A program made the translations under genes and the position numbers. The notes under the pieces are model-generated. The model was not told the origin of the DNA. It did not search any database and worked only from the letters and a program-made list of their open reading frames with translations. A stretch of 64,000 nt of DNA from a bacterium (GTDB lineage Bacteria > Planctomycetota > UBA1135 > UBA2386): contig JANSXC010000017.1 in the NCBI GenBank assembly GCA_024743115.1, positions 1 through 64,000 on the forward strand, in the 5' to 3' direction. Within the stretch, counting starts at the first letter, position 1, and each line of letters starts with the position of its first letter. Shown piece by piece: positions 48,398 to 57,372 of the stretch.

Positions 48398-49930
48398 TCA
48401 GTCCCGCGTCACTTCCCGCACGAACGCGAGGATCTCCTGCTGCCACGCCGGCAGCCCGAAGGGCCACGGCGGTCGCGCGTTGCCGAGCAGCGCCACGTCG
48501 CCCGGCCAGTCCGCGTTCTTCTGCCGCTGTTGTTCGGCATAAGCGGTCACCCGATCGATCCCGTCACCGCCGGGGTAGTCGATGAGCTTGCCGAGCCGCA
48601 GCGGGCGCGCGCCCAGCTTGTCGATCCGCGGTCCGGTCAGCGCCCCCGAGCCGAGGAAGACGAGCCCCCGCACGCTCGCTGGCAGCCGTTCGATGCCGAA
48701 GGCGACGACGCTCGCGGCTTCGCGTTCGCAGACGAGCACGACCGGCTGGTCACGCACCGCGAGCAGTTCGCGGAGCGCCTCGATCGCGGCGGGCAACGCC
48801 TTGTTGTAGTCGCGCCCGGCGCCCGGTGACTCGAGGAACGCGACATGGAAGTCCTCGGCGCGGCCGAAGTCCGGCATCGCCAGCGCGAGGCCGCGCGGCA
48901 GCCCCGTGCGCGGTGACGCCGGCCGCCGCGACGCCGGGTCGTAACTCGGCAGCCCACCCGCGATGACGACGAGCGGCCGCGCCGCAGCCTTGGCCGCCGT
49001 CGCCGGGTGACGCTCCTCGTCGAGTCGCACCACGGCCTGCAGTTCGCCCGACGGCATCACGATCTGCACCGGCACGTCGCCGTGGATGCCGGCGAGCACC
49101 GGCCGGCCTTCCCGCAGGTTCTCGACCGCGCGCTCGAGCCGTTCGAGGTCGGCGACGGCATCGGTCTGGCCATGGAACGCTTCACCGAGGTAGGCGCGCG
49201 ATACCGCCGCGGCCACTCCGAGCAGTTGCCCGCGCACGAGCGGGTCGAGCTCTTCGTGCAGTTCGCGCGCCGCGGTCATGGCCGCCTCGGCCCGCCGCTG
49301 GTAGCCGCGCTGCACCCAGAACGAGAGCCGCAGATTCTGGTCCTTCTCCCGCGGCGCCTTGCCATCGAGGAACGTCCGAACCTCGAGCGTGTATTGGCCA
49401 TCGGCGAGTTCCGCCGCCGGCACCTTCACGACCGGGCGCGCACGCCGCAGATTGCTGAGGTCGGTTTTTCGCGACACCGTGGTCTCGAACACCCGCGCCC
49501 CCGCCGTGTCCCGCACCGTCGCGCGGAACTCGATCGCGCCCGGGATCTCGACCGAGTAGGGCAGGAACAGCGACGCGTTCAGCGAGCGACAGACCTCCTT
49601 GGTCGACTCGGGATCGACGACCTCGGGCAACAGGAACACCGCGAGCGTCGCCCGCAGGACGAACGCCGCGTCCGCCTCGACCCCGCGCACGTAGGCCAAG
49701 GCCTTCGCGGTCGGCAGGTACGGGATCCCGCGATCGGGCTCGGCGAGCAGGATGCCCACGCGGTTCTTCGTGCCACTGCCACGGCCCGCCAGCTCGCGCC
49801 AGACCTCGGCCCGCAGCCGCTCGAGCTGCATGTAGCTCCAGCGCTCACGGTAGACCGGCCCCTGCGCGGGCAGCAGAACGACCAACCCGAGCAGACTGAC
49901 GAGTGACAGGATCAAGGAGCGTTCACGCAT
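48398..49930 (-). CDS. Secreted protein with alpha/beta-hydrolase-like C-terminal part
   Basis: A 510-residue protein from the ATG at 49930, chosen because it gives a signal peptide (MRERSLILSLVSLLGLVVLL, then PAQ). The N-terminal half is beta-rich (IEFRATVRDTAGARVFETTV, TLEVRTFLDGKAPREKDQNL). The C-terminal half has a hydrolase-like core: RPLVVIAGGLPSYDP, then VVLVCEREAASVVAFGIERL and GLVFLGSG. The nucleophile position has no clear GxSxG, so activity is doubtful. No family is recognised with certainty. It is convergent with the receiver gene, with 21 bp between stops. Confidence 0.65.
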   Translation of the reverse strand: MRERSLILSLVSLLGLVVLLPAQGPVYRERWSYMQLERLRAEVWRELAGRGSGTKNRVGILLAEPDRGIPYLPTAKALAYVRGVEADAAFVLRATLAVFLLPEVVDPESTKEVCRSLNASLFLPYSVEIPGAIEFRATVRDTAGARVFETTVSRKTDLSNLRRARPVVKVPAAELADGQYTLEVRTFLDGKAPREKDQNLRLSFWVQRGYQRRAEAAMTAARELHEELDPLVRGQLLGVAAAVSRAYLGEAFHGQTDAVADLERLERAVENLREGRPVLAGIHGDVPVQIVMPSGELQAVVRLDEERHPATAAKAAARPLVVIAGGLPSYDPASRRPASPRTGLPRGLALAMPDFGRAEDFHVAFLESPGAGRDYNKALPAAIEALRELLAVRDQPVVLVCEREAASVVAFGIERLPASVRGLVFLGSGALTGPRIDKLGARPLRLGKLIDYPGGDGIDRVTAYAEQQRQKNADWPGDVALLGNARPPWPFGLPAWQQEILAFVREVTRD

Positions 49931-50115
49931 GGCGGATACTGGCCCGCGGATCGGGCGACGATCGAGTTCGGTCGACACATTCAGCGAGAGAGCTCTTCAT
50001 CGAGAGTTCGCAGCCACCGACCGTAGGACATCCCATGACACCGACGCCGTGGCGCCATCCGTCAACGGCATCCGTCAGCGGGGGGCCCCGAAGATAGCAG
50101 GGGAGGACGCCGGGG

Positions 50116-50943
50116 TTACGGCAGATCGAGCAGTCGGTGGACCTGCGGCAGCACGCGAACGTCGAAGCCCGCGGCGCGCGCCGCGCGCAGGTGCGACTGC
50201 AGGGCCGGGATCGACAGCGCCTCGGTGACGTCGCCGCAGGGCGTCACCGGCTGGAGCACGAGCACCAGTTGTTCGCGCAACGGCTGCAAACGCGAAAGCG
50301 CCGCTGTCAGGGCACCGGCCGTGACCGCGGGCGTCAGCACGATCTTGCAGTCGACGGTCGCCCCGGCCGCGACGGCGATCCGCAGGCACTCGACGTGGCG
50401 CTCGCCGTGGCCGCCATCGGCCTCGGTAGCGGGCGTCGTGGGGCCGGGCGAATCACCGAGCGTCACGGGCAGCTTGTAGTCGGCGCTGAGGTGATCGACG
50501 TGCTCGACACACTCATGCAACGCGTCGGGATGGATCGCGGCAGTCTCGAGATGCAGACGAACTCCACGCGCCCGTACGCGCTGCCCCAGTTCGGCCACGA
50601 ACGCGGGGAACACGAGCGGCTCCCCACCGGTCAGACTCACGCAACCCGCCGTCGCGCTTCGCGCCAGCAGCTCGTCCACCCGCACGGCCGAGACCGGGTT
50701 GGCCTCGTCACGCTGCTGCCCCGGCAACTGCACGGGAAACTGCGGCGCCGCCTCGTAGCTGTTCTGGGTGTCGCAGTAGACGCAGCGCAACGGACACGTC
50801 GCCGTGCGCACGAACGTCGTCGGCATGCCGACGAAGCGGCCTTCGCCCTGGATCGACTCGAAGATCTCGACGAGCGGCGCCCGTGCCGACGCGGCGGCGA
50901 CCGGCGGCGATCCCGCCTCAGCACCGATCTCCGTCCCGGTCAC
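50116..50943 (-). CDS. queE: 7-carboxy-7-deazaguanine synthase (QueE)
   Basis: A radical-SAM enzyme that makes the 7-deazaguanine core in queuosine and 7-deazapurine biosynthesis. The N-terminal region EIFESIQGEGRFVGMPTTFV is the QueE fingerprint. The cluster motif is CPLRCVYC (CX3CX2C), followed by DTQNSYEA. The GGEPLVFP motif lies near residue 115. From the GTG at 50943 the protein has 275 residues; the ATG at 50997 would overlap the upstream aminotransferase gene by 44 nt. Ten nt separate the two genes, so they are probably co-transcribed. No other queuosine genes are in the window. Confidence 0.92.
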   Translation of the reverse strand: MTGTEIGAEAGSPPVAAASARAPLVEIFESIQGEGRFVGMPTTFVRTATCPLRCVYCDTQNSYEAAPQFPVQLPGQQRDEANPVSAVRVDELLARSATAGCVSLTGGEPLVFPAFVAELGQRVRARGVRLHLETAAIHPDALHECVEHVDHLSADYKLPVTLGDSPGPTTPATEADGGHGERHVECLRIAVAAGATVDCKIVLTPAVTAGALTAALSRLQPLREQLVLVLQPVTPCGDVTEALSIPALQSHLRAARAAGFDVRVLPQVHRLLDLP

Positions 50944-50953
50944 GACGCAACCG

Positions 50954-52111
50954 TCACGCGAAGTGCTCGGCGAGTTCGTTGAGCACCGCGACGCCACGAT
51001 CGAGCGTCTCGTCGTCCGCCGCGAACGACAGGCGGAAGTGCGTGTCCCGCTGCGAGAACGTGTTGCCGAGCACGACGAGCAGCTTGCGATCGATCGCGGC
51101 CTGCAGGAAGTCGGCGCTCGTCGCGCCGTTTCGGAGCGGCAGCTCGGGGAACGCGTAGAACGAGCCGTCCGGCGCCCGCAGGTGGTAGGCCGGGTGCAGC
51201 TTCTCCGTGAGGCGATTGCGCTTGCCGATGTACTCGTCGCGATACGGCGTCATGTCGAGTTCGGGCATCGCCTCGACGAGCGCGCGCTGAAAGGGTGCCG
51301 GCGCACAGACGAACGAGAACTGCTGCAGGGTTTTCATCGCGTCGAGCACCTCGGCCGGCCCTGTCGCCCACCCCAGGCGCCAACCCGGCACCGCGTAGGT
51401 TTTGCTCCAGCCGCCGAGCTGGATGCAGCGATCCGCGTAGCTCACGGGCGAGGAGTAGTCGTCGAGGTAGGTGAAGAAGTCGTAGATCTCGTCACTGACG
51501 ACGTAGAGCCCGCGCTCGTTCGCGAGTTCGCTGAGCCCCTTGATCTCGTCGCGGGACAGCACGCCACCGGTCGGATTGCTGGGCGAGTTGACGAACACGA
51601 TCTTCGTGCGATCCGTGCAGAGCCGGGCGACCTCCTCGAGATCGACGCGGAAGCGCTCGCCCGAGCGATCCGGGTAGAGACTGTAGTATTTGACCGTCGC
51701 GCCGCAGATCGCCGCGAGGTGGCGATACATCATGAACCCGGGATCCGGCAGCAGGATCTCGTCACCCGGGTTGAGCATCGACTGGAACGTCAGCACCAGA
51801 CCACCCGACACACCGGCCGTGATCAGGCTGGTCTCGGGCCGGCGACCGTGCAATTGCTCGGTGCGATCCAGCACCAGCGCGTTGAGCTCGGGCACGCCCT
51901 GCGTGACCGTATAACGGTTGTGGCCGTCGCGGATCGCGCGCTGCGCCGCCTCGGCGAGCAAGGGCGGCGCCTCGTAGTGCGGCTGGCCGATCGACAGGTT
52001 GATCGGGTCCTCCATCGACGCGATCAGCTCGAACATGCGACGGATGCCGCTCGGCTCGATGGCCTGGACCCGCTCGCTCAACAGGGACTGGGGATCAGCG
52101 GACACGTTCAT
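50954..52111 (-). CDS. Class I/II aminotransferase (aspartate/aromatic type)
   Basis: A 385-residue PLP enzyme of fold type I. The PLP Lys is in GGWSKTYAVPGWRLGW near residue 237. Other conserved residues are NPTGGVLS (about 175), the SDEIYDFF segment (about 199) and the C-terminal Arg in DTHFRLSFAADD. The N-terminal INLSIGQPHYEAPP is typical of aspartate/tyrosine-type aminotransferases. Precise substrate preference is not visible. It lies 10 nt upstream of the queE start in the same operon. Confidence 0.93.
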   Translation of the reverse strand: MNVSADPQSLLSERVQAIEPSGIRRMFELIASMEDPINLSIGQPHYEAPPLLAEAAQRAIRDGHNRYTVTQGVPELNALVLDRTEQLHGRRPETSLITAGVSGGLVLTFQSMLNPGDEILLPDPGFMMYRHLAAICGATVKYYSLYPDRSGERFRVDLEEVARLCTDRTKIVFVNSPSNPTGGVLSRDEIKGLSELANERGLYVVSDEIYDFFTYLDDYSSPVSYADRCIQLGGWSKTYAVPGWRLGWATGPAEVLDAMKTLQQFSFVCAPAPFQRALVEAMPELDMTPYRDEYIGKRNRLTEKLHPAYHLRAPDGSFYAFPELPLRNGATSADFLQAAIDRKLLVVLGNTFSQRDTHFRLSFAADDETLDRGVAVLNELAEHFA

Positions 52112-52248
52112 CCGTCAGGTTCTGGAACGACTTCGGGGGACGCGAACCACGTCGCGCCAACTCGAGCGAAGGACGGCGGGCGGACCAGGTCTGGCCGCGC
52201 GCCGGGCGCCGGCTCATCGGCGCCGCTCTACACTTCGGCGCCTACGTT

Positions 52249-52333
52249 GGGTCGTTGACTCCGGGTCGCCGACCCCTGGGTCGCCGACACTGGATCGCCG
52301 ACACTGGGTCACCGAATCTGGGTCACCGAGTCT
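52249..52333. repeat. 14-15 bp intergenic tandem repeat, six copies
   Basis: A unit close to GGGTCGCCGACACT is repeated six times (one copy of 15 bp, five of 14 bp) with gradual divergence. It lies between the aminotransferase start and the stop of the small basic protein. Fourteen bp does not preserve a reading frame, so it is non-coding. Confidence 0.88.
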
Positions 52334-52339
52334 GGGCGC

Positions 52340-52540
52340 CTACTTCTCGTCGGTCGAAGCGGATTTCTTCTTCTTGGCCTTGGCCTTGAAGCGCGTGCGG
52401 ACCTTGCGGAGACCTTCGACGGGGTCGCCTTCGGACCACTGCCCGACCTTCTTCAGCGCCGCGAGGCGCTCCATGCGGGTCCAGACATTGCGCTGGCCGC
52501 CCGAGGCGCCGGAGAGCTGCAAACTTCTGTGGATGGTCAT
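52340..52540 (-). CDS. Small basic protein of the PVC group
   Basis: A 66-residue, very basic protein beginning MTIHRSLQLSGASGGQRNVW, then TRMERLAALKKVGQWSEGD and VEGLRKVRTRFKAKAKKKK. The pattern RNV-x-TRxERxxxLKxxGxWxEGDxVxGLxKV matches the small basic protein (TIGR04137-type) that I recall as restricted to Planctomycetes, Verrucomicrobia and Chlamydiae. The Lys-rich tail suggests RNA or ribosome binding; function is not established. It lies between the tandem repeat and the membrane protein gene. It is the strongest marker for the phylum in this window. Confidence 0.85.
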   Translation of the reverse strand: MTIHRSLQLSGASGGQRNVWTRMERLAALKKVGQWSEGDPVEGLRKVRTRFKAKAKKKKSASTDEK

Positions 52541-52606
52541 GTTGCCTGATTCGGTTCCGGTCCGATGACCCGCCGGAGTCGCGGGGCGGAAATCGGGGCG
52601 AGGATG

Positions 52607-53230
52607 CTACTGGATCGGACCCGCGATTGGCCAGCCCGTTTCGTGGTTTCGCAGCCCCACGAAGATCGGATCGGGCACGTCGGCCGGCAGCCCGTGCAGC
52701 TGCTTCTCCGTGGCGGCCATCTCGGCCGGTCCGTCGTAGTAGACGACGGTCACCCAGAGCGGCCCCTGCGCGGCCTGGAACTCGTAGGCCCGGGCCTTCT
52801 GCAGGCCCATGTCCTGCAGGTAGCGACTGAGCGCAATTGCCCGCCCGCGCGCCTCTTCCGGCTGCAGGTCCTCATAGGCCGAGACGAAGAACGCGTGGTT
52901 GTGCAGCGCCGTCGTATCCGCCTCGAGCAACCCGGGCGAACGCGGCTGGGACTTCAGGCCGGCGCCGCCGGCGTCCTCGGGGTTCGGCGCGACGTAGCCG
53001 CGCACGACGTAGCCGCCGCTGAAGCAGAGCAGCGCCACGGCCAGCAGCGCCCAGGCCGGCGCCATCGCGCCCGCCCCGCGTCGGGGACCGGGATCCTTGC
53101 TCGCCTTCTTGCCCGTGATCAGCCGCACGAGGCCATCGCCGAAGCCTGCGATCGCGCCCAGCACGCCGCCCTTCTGCTTGCCACGTCCGCGGCCCCGCCC
53201 GCTGCCCCGAGCCCGGAGCAACATCACCAT
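52607..53230 (-). CDS. Single-pass membrane protein, unknown function
   Basis: A 207-residue protein from the ATG at 53230 (MVMLLRARGSGRGRGRGKQK). The cytoplasmic N terminus is Gly/Arg/Lys-rich; one transmembrane helix follows at about 56-78 (APAWALLAVALLCFSGGYVV). The outside domain (about 90-200) has LHNHAFFVSAYEDLQPEEARG and PLWVTVVYYDGPAEMAATEKQ, which resembles a SPOR-like or similar alpha/beta sandwich, though I cannot confirm this. A GTG at 53251, preceded by GGGGGG, is an alternative start. Upstream codons to 53407 look non-coding. Confidence 0.65.
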   Translation of the reverse strand: MVMLLRARGSGRGRGRGKQKGGVLGAIAGFGDGLVRLITGKKASKDPGPRRGAGAMAPAWALLAVALLCFSGGYVVRGYVAPNPEDAGGAGLKSQPRSPGLLEADTTALHNHAFFVSAYEDLQPEEARGRAIALSRYLQDMGLQKARAYEFQAAQGPLWVTVVYYDGPAEMAATEKQLHGLPADVPDPIFVGLRNHETGWPIAGPIQ

Positions 53231-53470
53231 GTCACTTGCCTTACGCGCCACGAAACACCCCCCGTGCCACATCTCGCGGCGCCGGAATCTGACCGTTGAA
53301 GTTGCCCGAGTCCCAAGAACGTGGGAAGCGCCTGACCGGGCGCTCGAAAACGGGCCTGCCACCGACCGAGCGGCAGTCATCGCACGGTAGCGCGCACCAC
53401 GCTGCAACGCAACGCACGGCGCTCCGAATGCCGCGACTGCGGCTGGCCCCAGGCCAAATCGGTCGCCGGG

Positions 53471-56296
53471 TCAGCGGCCGGCCAACCGCCGCAGCGCCGC
53501 CAGCACGCCGGGCTGCGCGCCGTCGACCTGGCCACGATCGAGCCACTCGCGCGCGGTCTTCTCGGCCGCGTCACTCTCACCGCGCCGCGCCAGCGTCATC
53601 GCGAGCAAATACACCTGACCACTGGCGTCGAGTTCGTGGCGCTCCTGCCAGGCAACGGCCTGGCGCAGGAGCAGCTCGAGCTCGGCGAGATCGACGTCGG
53701 GACGTTCATGGATCGCCTGCGCGAGCAGCCACGCCACCCAGTGCTGGTCGGGATCGAGCTTCAGGCAACGACGGAACTCGCGCTCTGCGGTCGCGACGTC
53801 CCGCGGCTGCTCCTGCAGCGCGGTGATGCCACGGTTCTCGTGCCGACGCCACAACGCCTTGAGCTGCAGCTGCACACCCTCGCGATCCATCGACTTCGGC
53901 GCGACTTCGAGGAACCGCAGCCACGCGTCACCCGCACCGAAGTCGTCCTTCTGCAGCATGCGCTCCATGCCGAGATCGCGCAGCGAATCCGCGAGCATCG
54001 TCACCGCATCCTCGAAGTCGGGTAGCAGGCGGTGCGACTTCTCCAGGTGCACGACGGCCTCCGCGAACTTCCGGCGTTCACGGGCGACGCGGCCGAGCAC
54101 GAGGTGCGCCTTGTGCTCGTCGGGGTTCAGCGTCAGCGCCTGTTCGACGATGCGCAGCGCCTCCGCGTGCGAACCGCCGTCGGACAGCCGCGCATAGGCT
54201 CGTCCGACCAGCACGTTGGCGAGGATCTTCTTGGCATCGCCGTCGTCGGGTCGCGCCTTCAGGTAGGCCTGCAGCTGCAGGATCGCATCGTCGAGCCGAC
54301 CGAGACCGATCAGGGACAGCGCCCACTCCTGCCGCAGCGCCGGATCCTCGCGATGACGCAGGCCGTCCTTGGCGTAGCGCTCCGCCGATTCGTAGAACGC
54401 CTGCTGGCGCAGCATCCGCGCCGCCTCACGCCAGGCGTCGACGCGCGTCGGCGCCGCAGCCTGAGCCTTGCGATAGAACCGCAGCGCCTGGACCGTGTCG
54501 CCGCGCACGCGTTCCCACGACGCGCGCGCAAACGCGAGCGCGTGGTGGTCGCGGTGCTCGGCCATCGCCGCGTCGAGCGCCTGCACCGCCGCGACCACGC
54601 GCGACTCATCCGCAGGAAGCACGCGCGGCCCCGCGGGGTCGCGCAGCTCGTCCGCGACCGTCGCGAGTTCGAGCAACGACCCGAACGCCACCACCTCCGG
54701 GTGATCGGGCACCGCGGCCAGCGCCTCGCGGTAGCTCGCCTGGGCGCCCGCTTCGTCGCCCGCGAGGCGCAGCGGTTCGAACGACTCGAGCAACGTCTCG
54801 ACGAACAGCGCTTCCGCCCGCTCGCGCCTCACCCCTTCGGGCTCGCGCTCGTGCAGCTGGCGCGCCGCGGCAATCGCGTTACGCGACTGCTCGGCCGCGC
54901 GCTCGTATTTGCCCTGCTGCAGCTGCAGCACGAGCTGCAGCCGACTCGCGCGCAGACCGTGAATCGGATAACGCGCAGCGGCGACCGCGGCATCGAGCTC
55001 GTTCTCGACCTCCGCGAGCGGCAACGGCACGCGCCGCATGAGTTCGGCCGCGAGGTTGAAGTGCGCCACCGCGTTGTCGCCATCGGCCGCGAGGCTCTGG
55101 CGCCATAGTGTCTCCGTATTCACGAAGTCGTGCGCGCGCTGCATGCCGAGCCAGCCGAGCGGTAGCGCGAGCACGAGCGCCGCGATGCCGCCCGCGCGAC
55201 CGAGCAACGCGTGGAGCAGAACGGCGAACGCGGCCGCGAGCCCCGGGATCGCGAGATGCAGATAGCGATCGGCCGCGGCGATCGACGACGCCGGCCACGC
55301 GGTGTTGAATGGCAGCAGCGCAACGGCGAACGCGAGCAACAGCACCCCGGCGAGCGGCCAGCGCGCGCTGCGACGACCCGCGAACAGTAACGCGACCGCA
55401 ACGGCGAGGAACGCGAGCAGCCCGAGCGATCCCGGCACGAGCGCCGCCCGGAAGCGTTCGAGCGTCTGCAGCTCGGGGTAGAGCACGTTGAGATCCGCTG
55501 GCCAGACCGCGGTCGTCAGGTAGTGCAGAAACACACCCGGCACTTGCGCGAGCCGCTCGGTGAAACTGCCCGCCGCGAGCGTACCCTGCTCAGCCGCGAT
55601 GCTCTGGTGATGCAGCGCGATCGGCAGCACGACGACGAACAGCAACGCGGGCCCGACGAACCGGCGGCCGTTCGTGATCGCCGGCGCGAAAGTCGCGAGC
55701 AATGCGAGGAACGGCAGCACGACCGCGGTTGCCTTCGCATACATCGCGAAGACGCCACACAGCCCGATCACCCCGAGCCGCAGCACCCCGCCCGCCTGCG
55801 CGAAGCGCGCGCACTGGTGCAGCGCGAGGAACACGAACAAAGCCGCGAGCAGGTCCTTGCGACCCGATGCCCACGTCACCGATTCGGCCATCGTCGGGTG
55901 CACGACGAACAACGCGCCCGCGGCATGCGCGGCGAGCGGCGCGACCCCGAGCCGACCGAGCCAACGAACGAATACGACCGCGGCGAGCGCCTGCAACAAC
56001 AGCGAGTGCAGGTGCGGCATGAACGGCCCGTCGAACAACGCCCAATCGAACCACAGGGACGCATGTGCGACCGGCAGGAACGCATTCGCGATCGGCCGCG
56101 ACGGATCGAGCACCGCGGCGAAGCCGCTGCGGAACTCGGGGTTGTCCGGACCGAAGAAGAAGTTGTCGTCGAACGCGAGGAACTGGGCGTCGAGCGCGGC
56201 CGGCAGGAACACGACGAGCGCGAGCCCGACCATCGCGAGCCCGGTCGTCCACAGCGGCAATCGCTCGCGCCGCGGGAGATCGGGCTGCGAGTCCAT
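53471..56296 (-). CDS. TMTC-like membrane-TPR protein
   Basis: A 941-residue protein with about ten transmembrane segments in the first 430 residues and TPR repeats in the rest. The first luminal/periplasmic loop has FDDNFFFGPDNPEF and a later HPTMAESVTWASGRKDLLAAL, the fingerprint of the TMTC/GT-C family (protein O-mannosyltransferase relatives). The C-terminal half has TPR units such as ALALAFARASWERVRGD-like helices, AESYEDAR-type turns, and VVHLEKSHRLLPDFEDAVTM near residue 760. Bacterial relatives are found mainly in Planctomycetes and similar phyla. A role in glycosylating exported proteins is inferred, not shown. Acidic residues in the first loop are plausible catalytic sites. Confidence 0.8.
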   Translation of the reverse strand: MDSQPDLPRRERLPLWTTGLAMVGLALVVFLPAALDAQFLAFDDNFFFGPDNPEFRSGFAAVLDPSRPIANAFLPVAHASLWFDWALFDGPFMPHLHSLLLQALAAVVFVRWLGRLGVAPLAAHAAGALFVVHPTMAESVTWASGRKDLLAALFVFLALHQCARFAQAGGVLRLGVIGLCGVFAMYAKATAVVLPFLALLATFAPAITNGRRFVGPALLFVVVLPIALHHQSIAAEQGTLAAGSFTERLAQVPGVFLHYLTTAVWPADLNVLYPELQTLERFRAALVPGSLGLLAFLAVAVALLFAGRRSARWPLAGVLLLAFAVALLPFNTAWPASSIAAADRYLHLAIPGLAAAFAVLLHALLGRAGGIAALVLALPLGWLGMQRAHDFVNTETLWRQSLAADGDNAVAHFNLAAELMRRVPLPLAEVENELDAAVAAARYPIHGLRASRLQLVLQLQQGKYERAAEQSRNAIAAARQLHEREPEGVRRERAEALFVETLLESFEPLRLAGDEAGAQASYREALAAVPDHPEVVAFGSLLELATVADELRDPAGPRVLPADESRVVAAVQALDAAMAEHRDHHALAFARASWERVRGDTVQALRFYRKAQAAAPTRVDAWREAARMLRQQAFYESAERYAKDGLRHREDPALRQEWALSLIGLGRLDDAILQLQAYLKARPDDGDAKKILANVLVGRAYARLSDGGSHAEALRIVEQALTLNPDEHKAHLVLGRVARERRKFAEAVVHLEKSHRLLPDFEDAVTMLADSLRDLGMERMLQKDDFGAGDAWLRFLEVAPKSMDREGVQLQLKALWRRHENRGITALQEQPRDVATAEREFRRCLKLDPDQHWVAWLLAQAIHERPDVDLAELELLLRQAVAWQERHELDASGQVYLLAMTLARRGESDAAEKTAREWLDRGQVDGAQPGVLAALRRLAGR

Positions 56297-56381
56297 GAAC
56301 AGAGGGGGCCGCGGAGTGTAGCGCGAACTCGCGGCGAACGCGCGCGGGTGGCGGCCGATTGTGGCACCGGCGCCGCTCGCC

Positions 56382-57209
56382 TCAGCCCGTCAGCAGCCGG
56401 AGCGCCAGTTGCGGCTGCGTATTCGCCTGGGCGAGCACCGAGATCGCCGCCTGCTGCAGGATCTGATTCTTCGCGAGTTCGGCGGTCTCGCGCGCGATGT
56501 CGACGTCGCGGATCCGCGACTCGGCGGCGCGCAGGTTCTCGGACTGCACGTCGAGGTAGCGAATCGTGCTCTCCAGGCGGTTCTGCATCGCACCGAAGCG
56601 GCCGCGCGCGCGCGACACGGAATCGATCGCGGTGTCGATCGCGAGCATCGCGGTCGTCGCCGAGTTGACGTTGGTGACCCCCGAGACGTCGAGCCCGAGC
56701 GAGGTCGACAGCACGACCGACAGACCGGCCGTGAGACGATCCGTCGACGCGGTACCCGCGCCGACCTGGAACGATACGTTGGTCGACGAGCCATCGAGCA
56801 GCTTGATGCCGTTGAACTCGGTGCTGCGTGCGATGCGATCGATCTCGCTGACGAGCGACCGAAACTCTTCGTCGAGCGTCGCGCGATCGTTGCCGGACAC
56901 GGTGCCGTTGCTCGACTGCACTGCGAGCTCGCGCAACCGCAACAGGATGCTGCCGACCTCGTTCAGCGCGCCTTCGCCCGTGCGCACGAGCGAGATGCCG
57001 TCAGCCGCGTTGCGCTTGCTCTGATCGAGCGATCGCACCTGCGCCCGCAGCCGTTCGGAGATCGCCAGCCCCGCCGCATCGTCCGCGGCCGAGCCGATCC
57101 GCAACCCGGTCGACAAGCGGCGGTAGTTCTGCGCCAACCGATCCGTGACCGTTCGCAGTCCGCGTTGCGCCGTCAGCGACGCGATGTTGGTGTTGATGCG
57201 CAGCCCCAT
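56382..57209 (-). CDS. fliC: Flagellin
   Basis: A 275-residue flagellin from the ATG at 57209, preceded by GAGGAG at 8 nt. The N-terminal D0/D1 sequence is canonical (MGLRINTNIASLTAQRGL, then LSTGLRIGSAADDAAGLAIS) and the C-terminal D1/D0 likewise (ESTIRYLDVQSENLRAAESR, ending ILQQAAISVLAQANTQPQLA). The variable middle is short, so this is a small flagellin with little or no D2/D3 domain. The frame is open upstream to 57500 but that part lacks homology. No other flagellar or chemotaxis gene lies in the window, so the filament gene is away from the rest. Confidence 0.95.
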   Translation of the reverse strand: MGLRINTNIASLTAQRGLRTVTDRLAQNYRRLSTGLRIGSAADDAAGLAISERLRAQVRSLDQSKRNAADGISLVRTGEGALNEVGSILLRLRELAVQSSNGTVSGNDRATLDEEFRSLVSEIDRIARSTEFNGIKLLDGSSTNVSFQVGAGTASTDRLTAGLSVVLSTSLGLDVSGVTNVNSATTAMLAIDTAIDSVSRARGRFGAMQNRLESTIRYLDVQSENLRAAESRIRDVDIARETAELAKNQILQQAAISVLAQANTQPQLALRLLTG

Positions 57210-57372
57210 TGGCCGGTCTCCTCGATCCATGCCATCGACGCGGTCTCGGTCCGGGCTGGGCCACGGCCCCGAACCCGCCATGCGATCGCTCGGATCACGA
57301 AACCCTTGCACGGCGATGCCCGAACGGCCCTGATCTGACCGCGGTCTCCATCTGCTCCAACAACCCTCCGGC

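Noticed and set aside
57210..57372. Sigma-54 or sigma-28 promoter upstream of flagellin
   Set aside because: A GG-N10-GC arrangement exists on the minus strand but only a few consensus positions match; no sigma-28 consensus was found.
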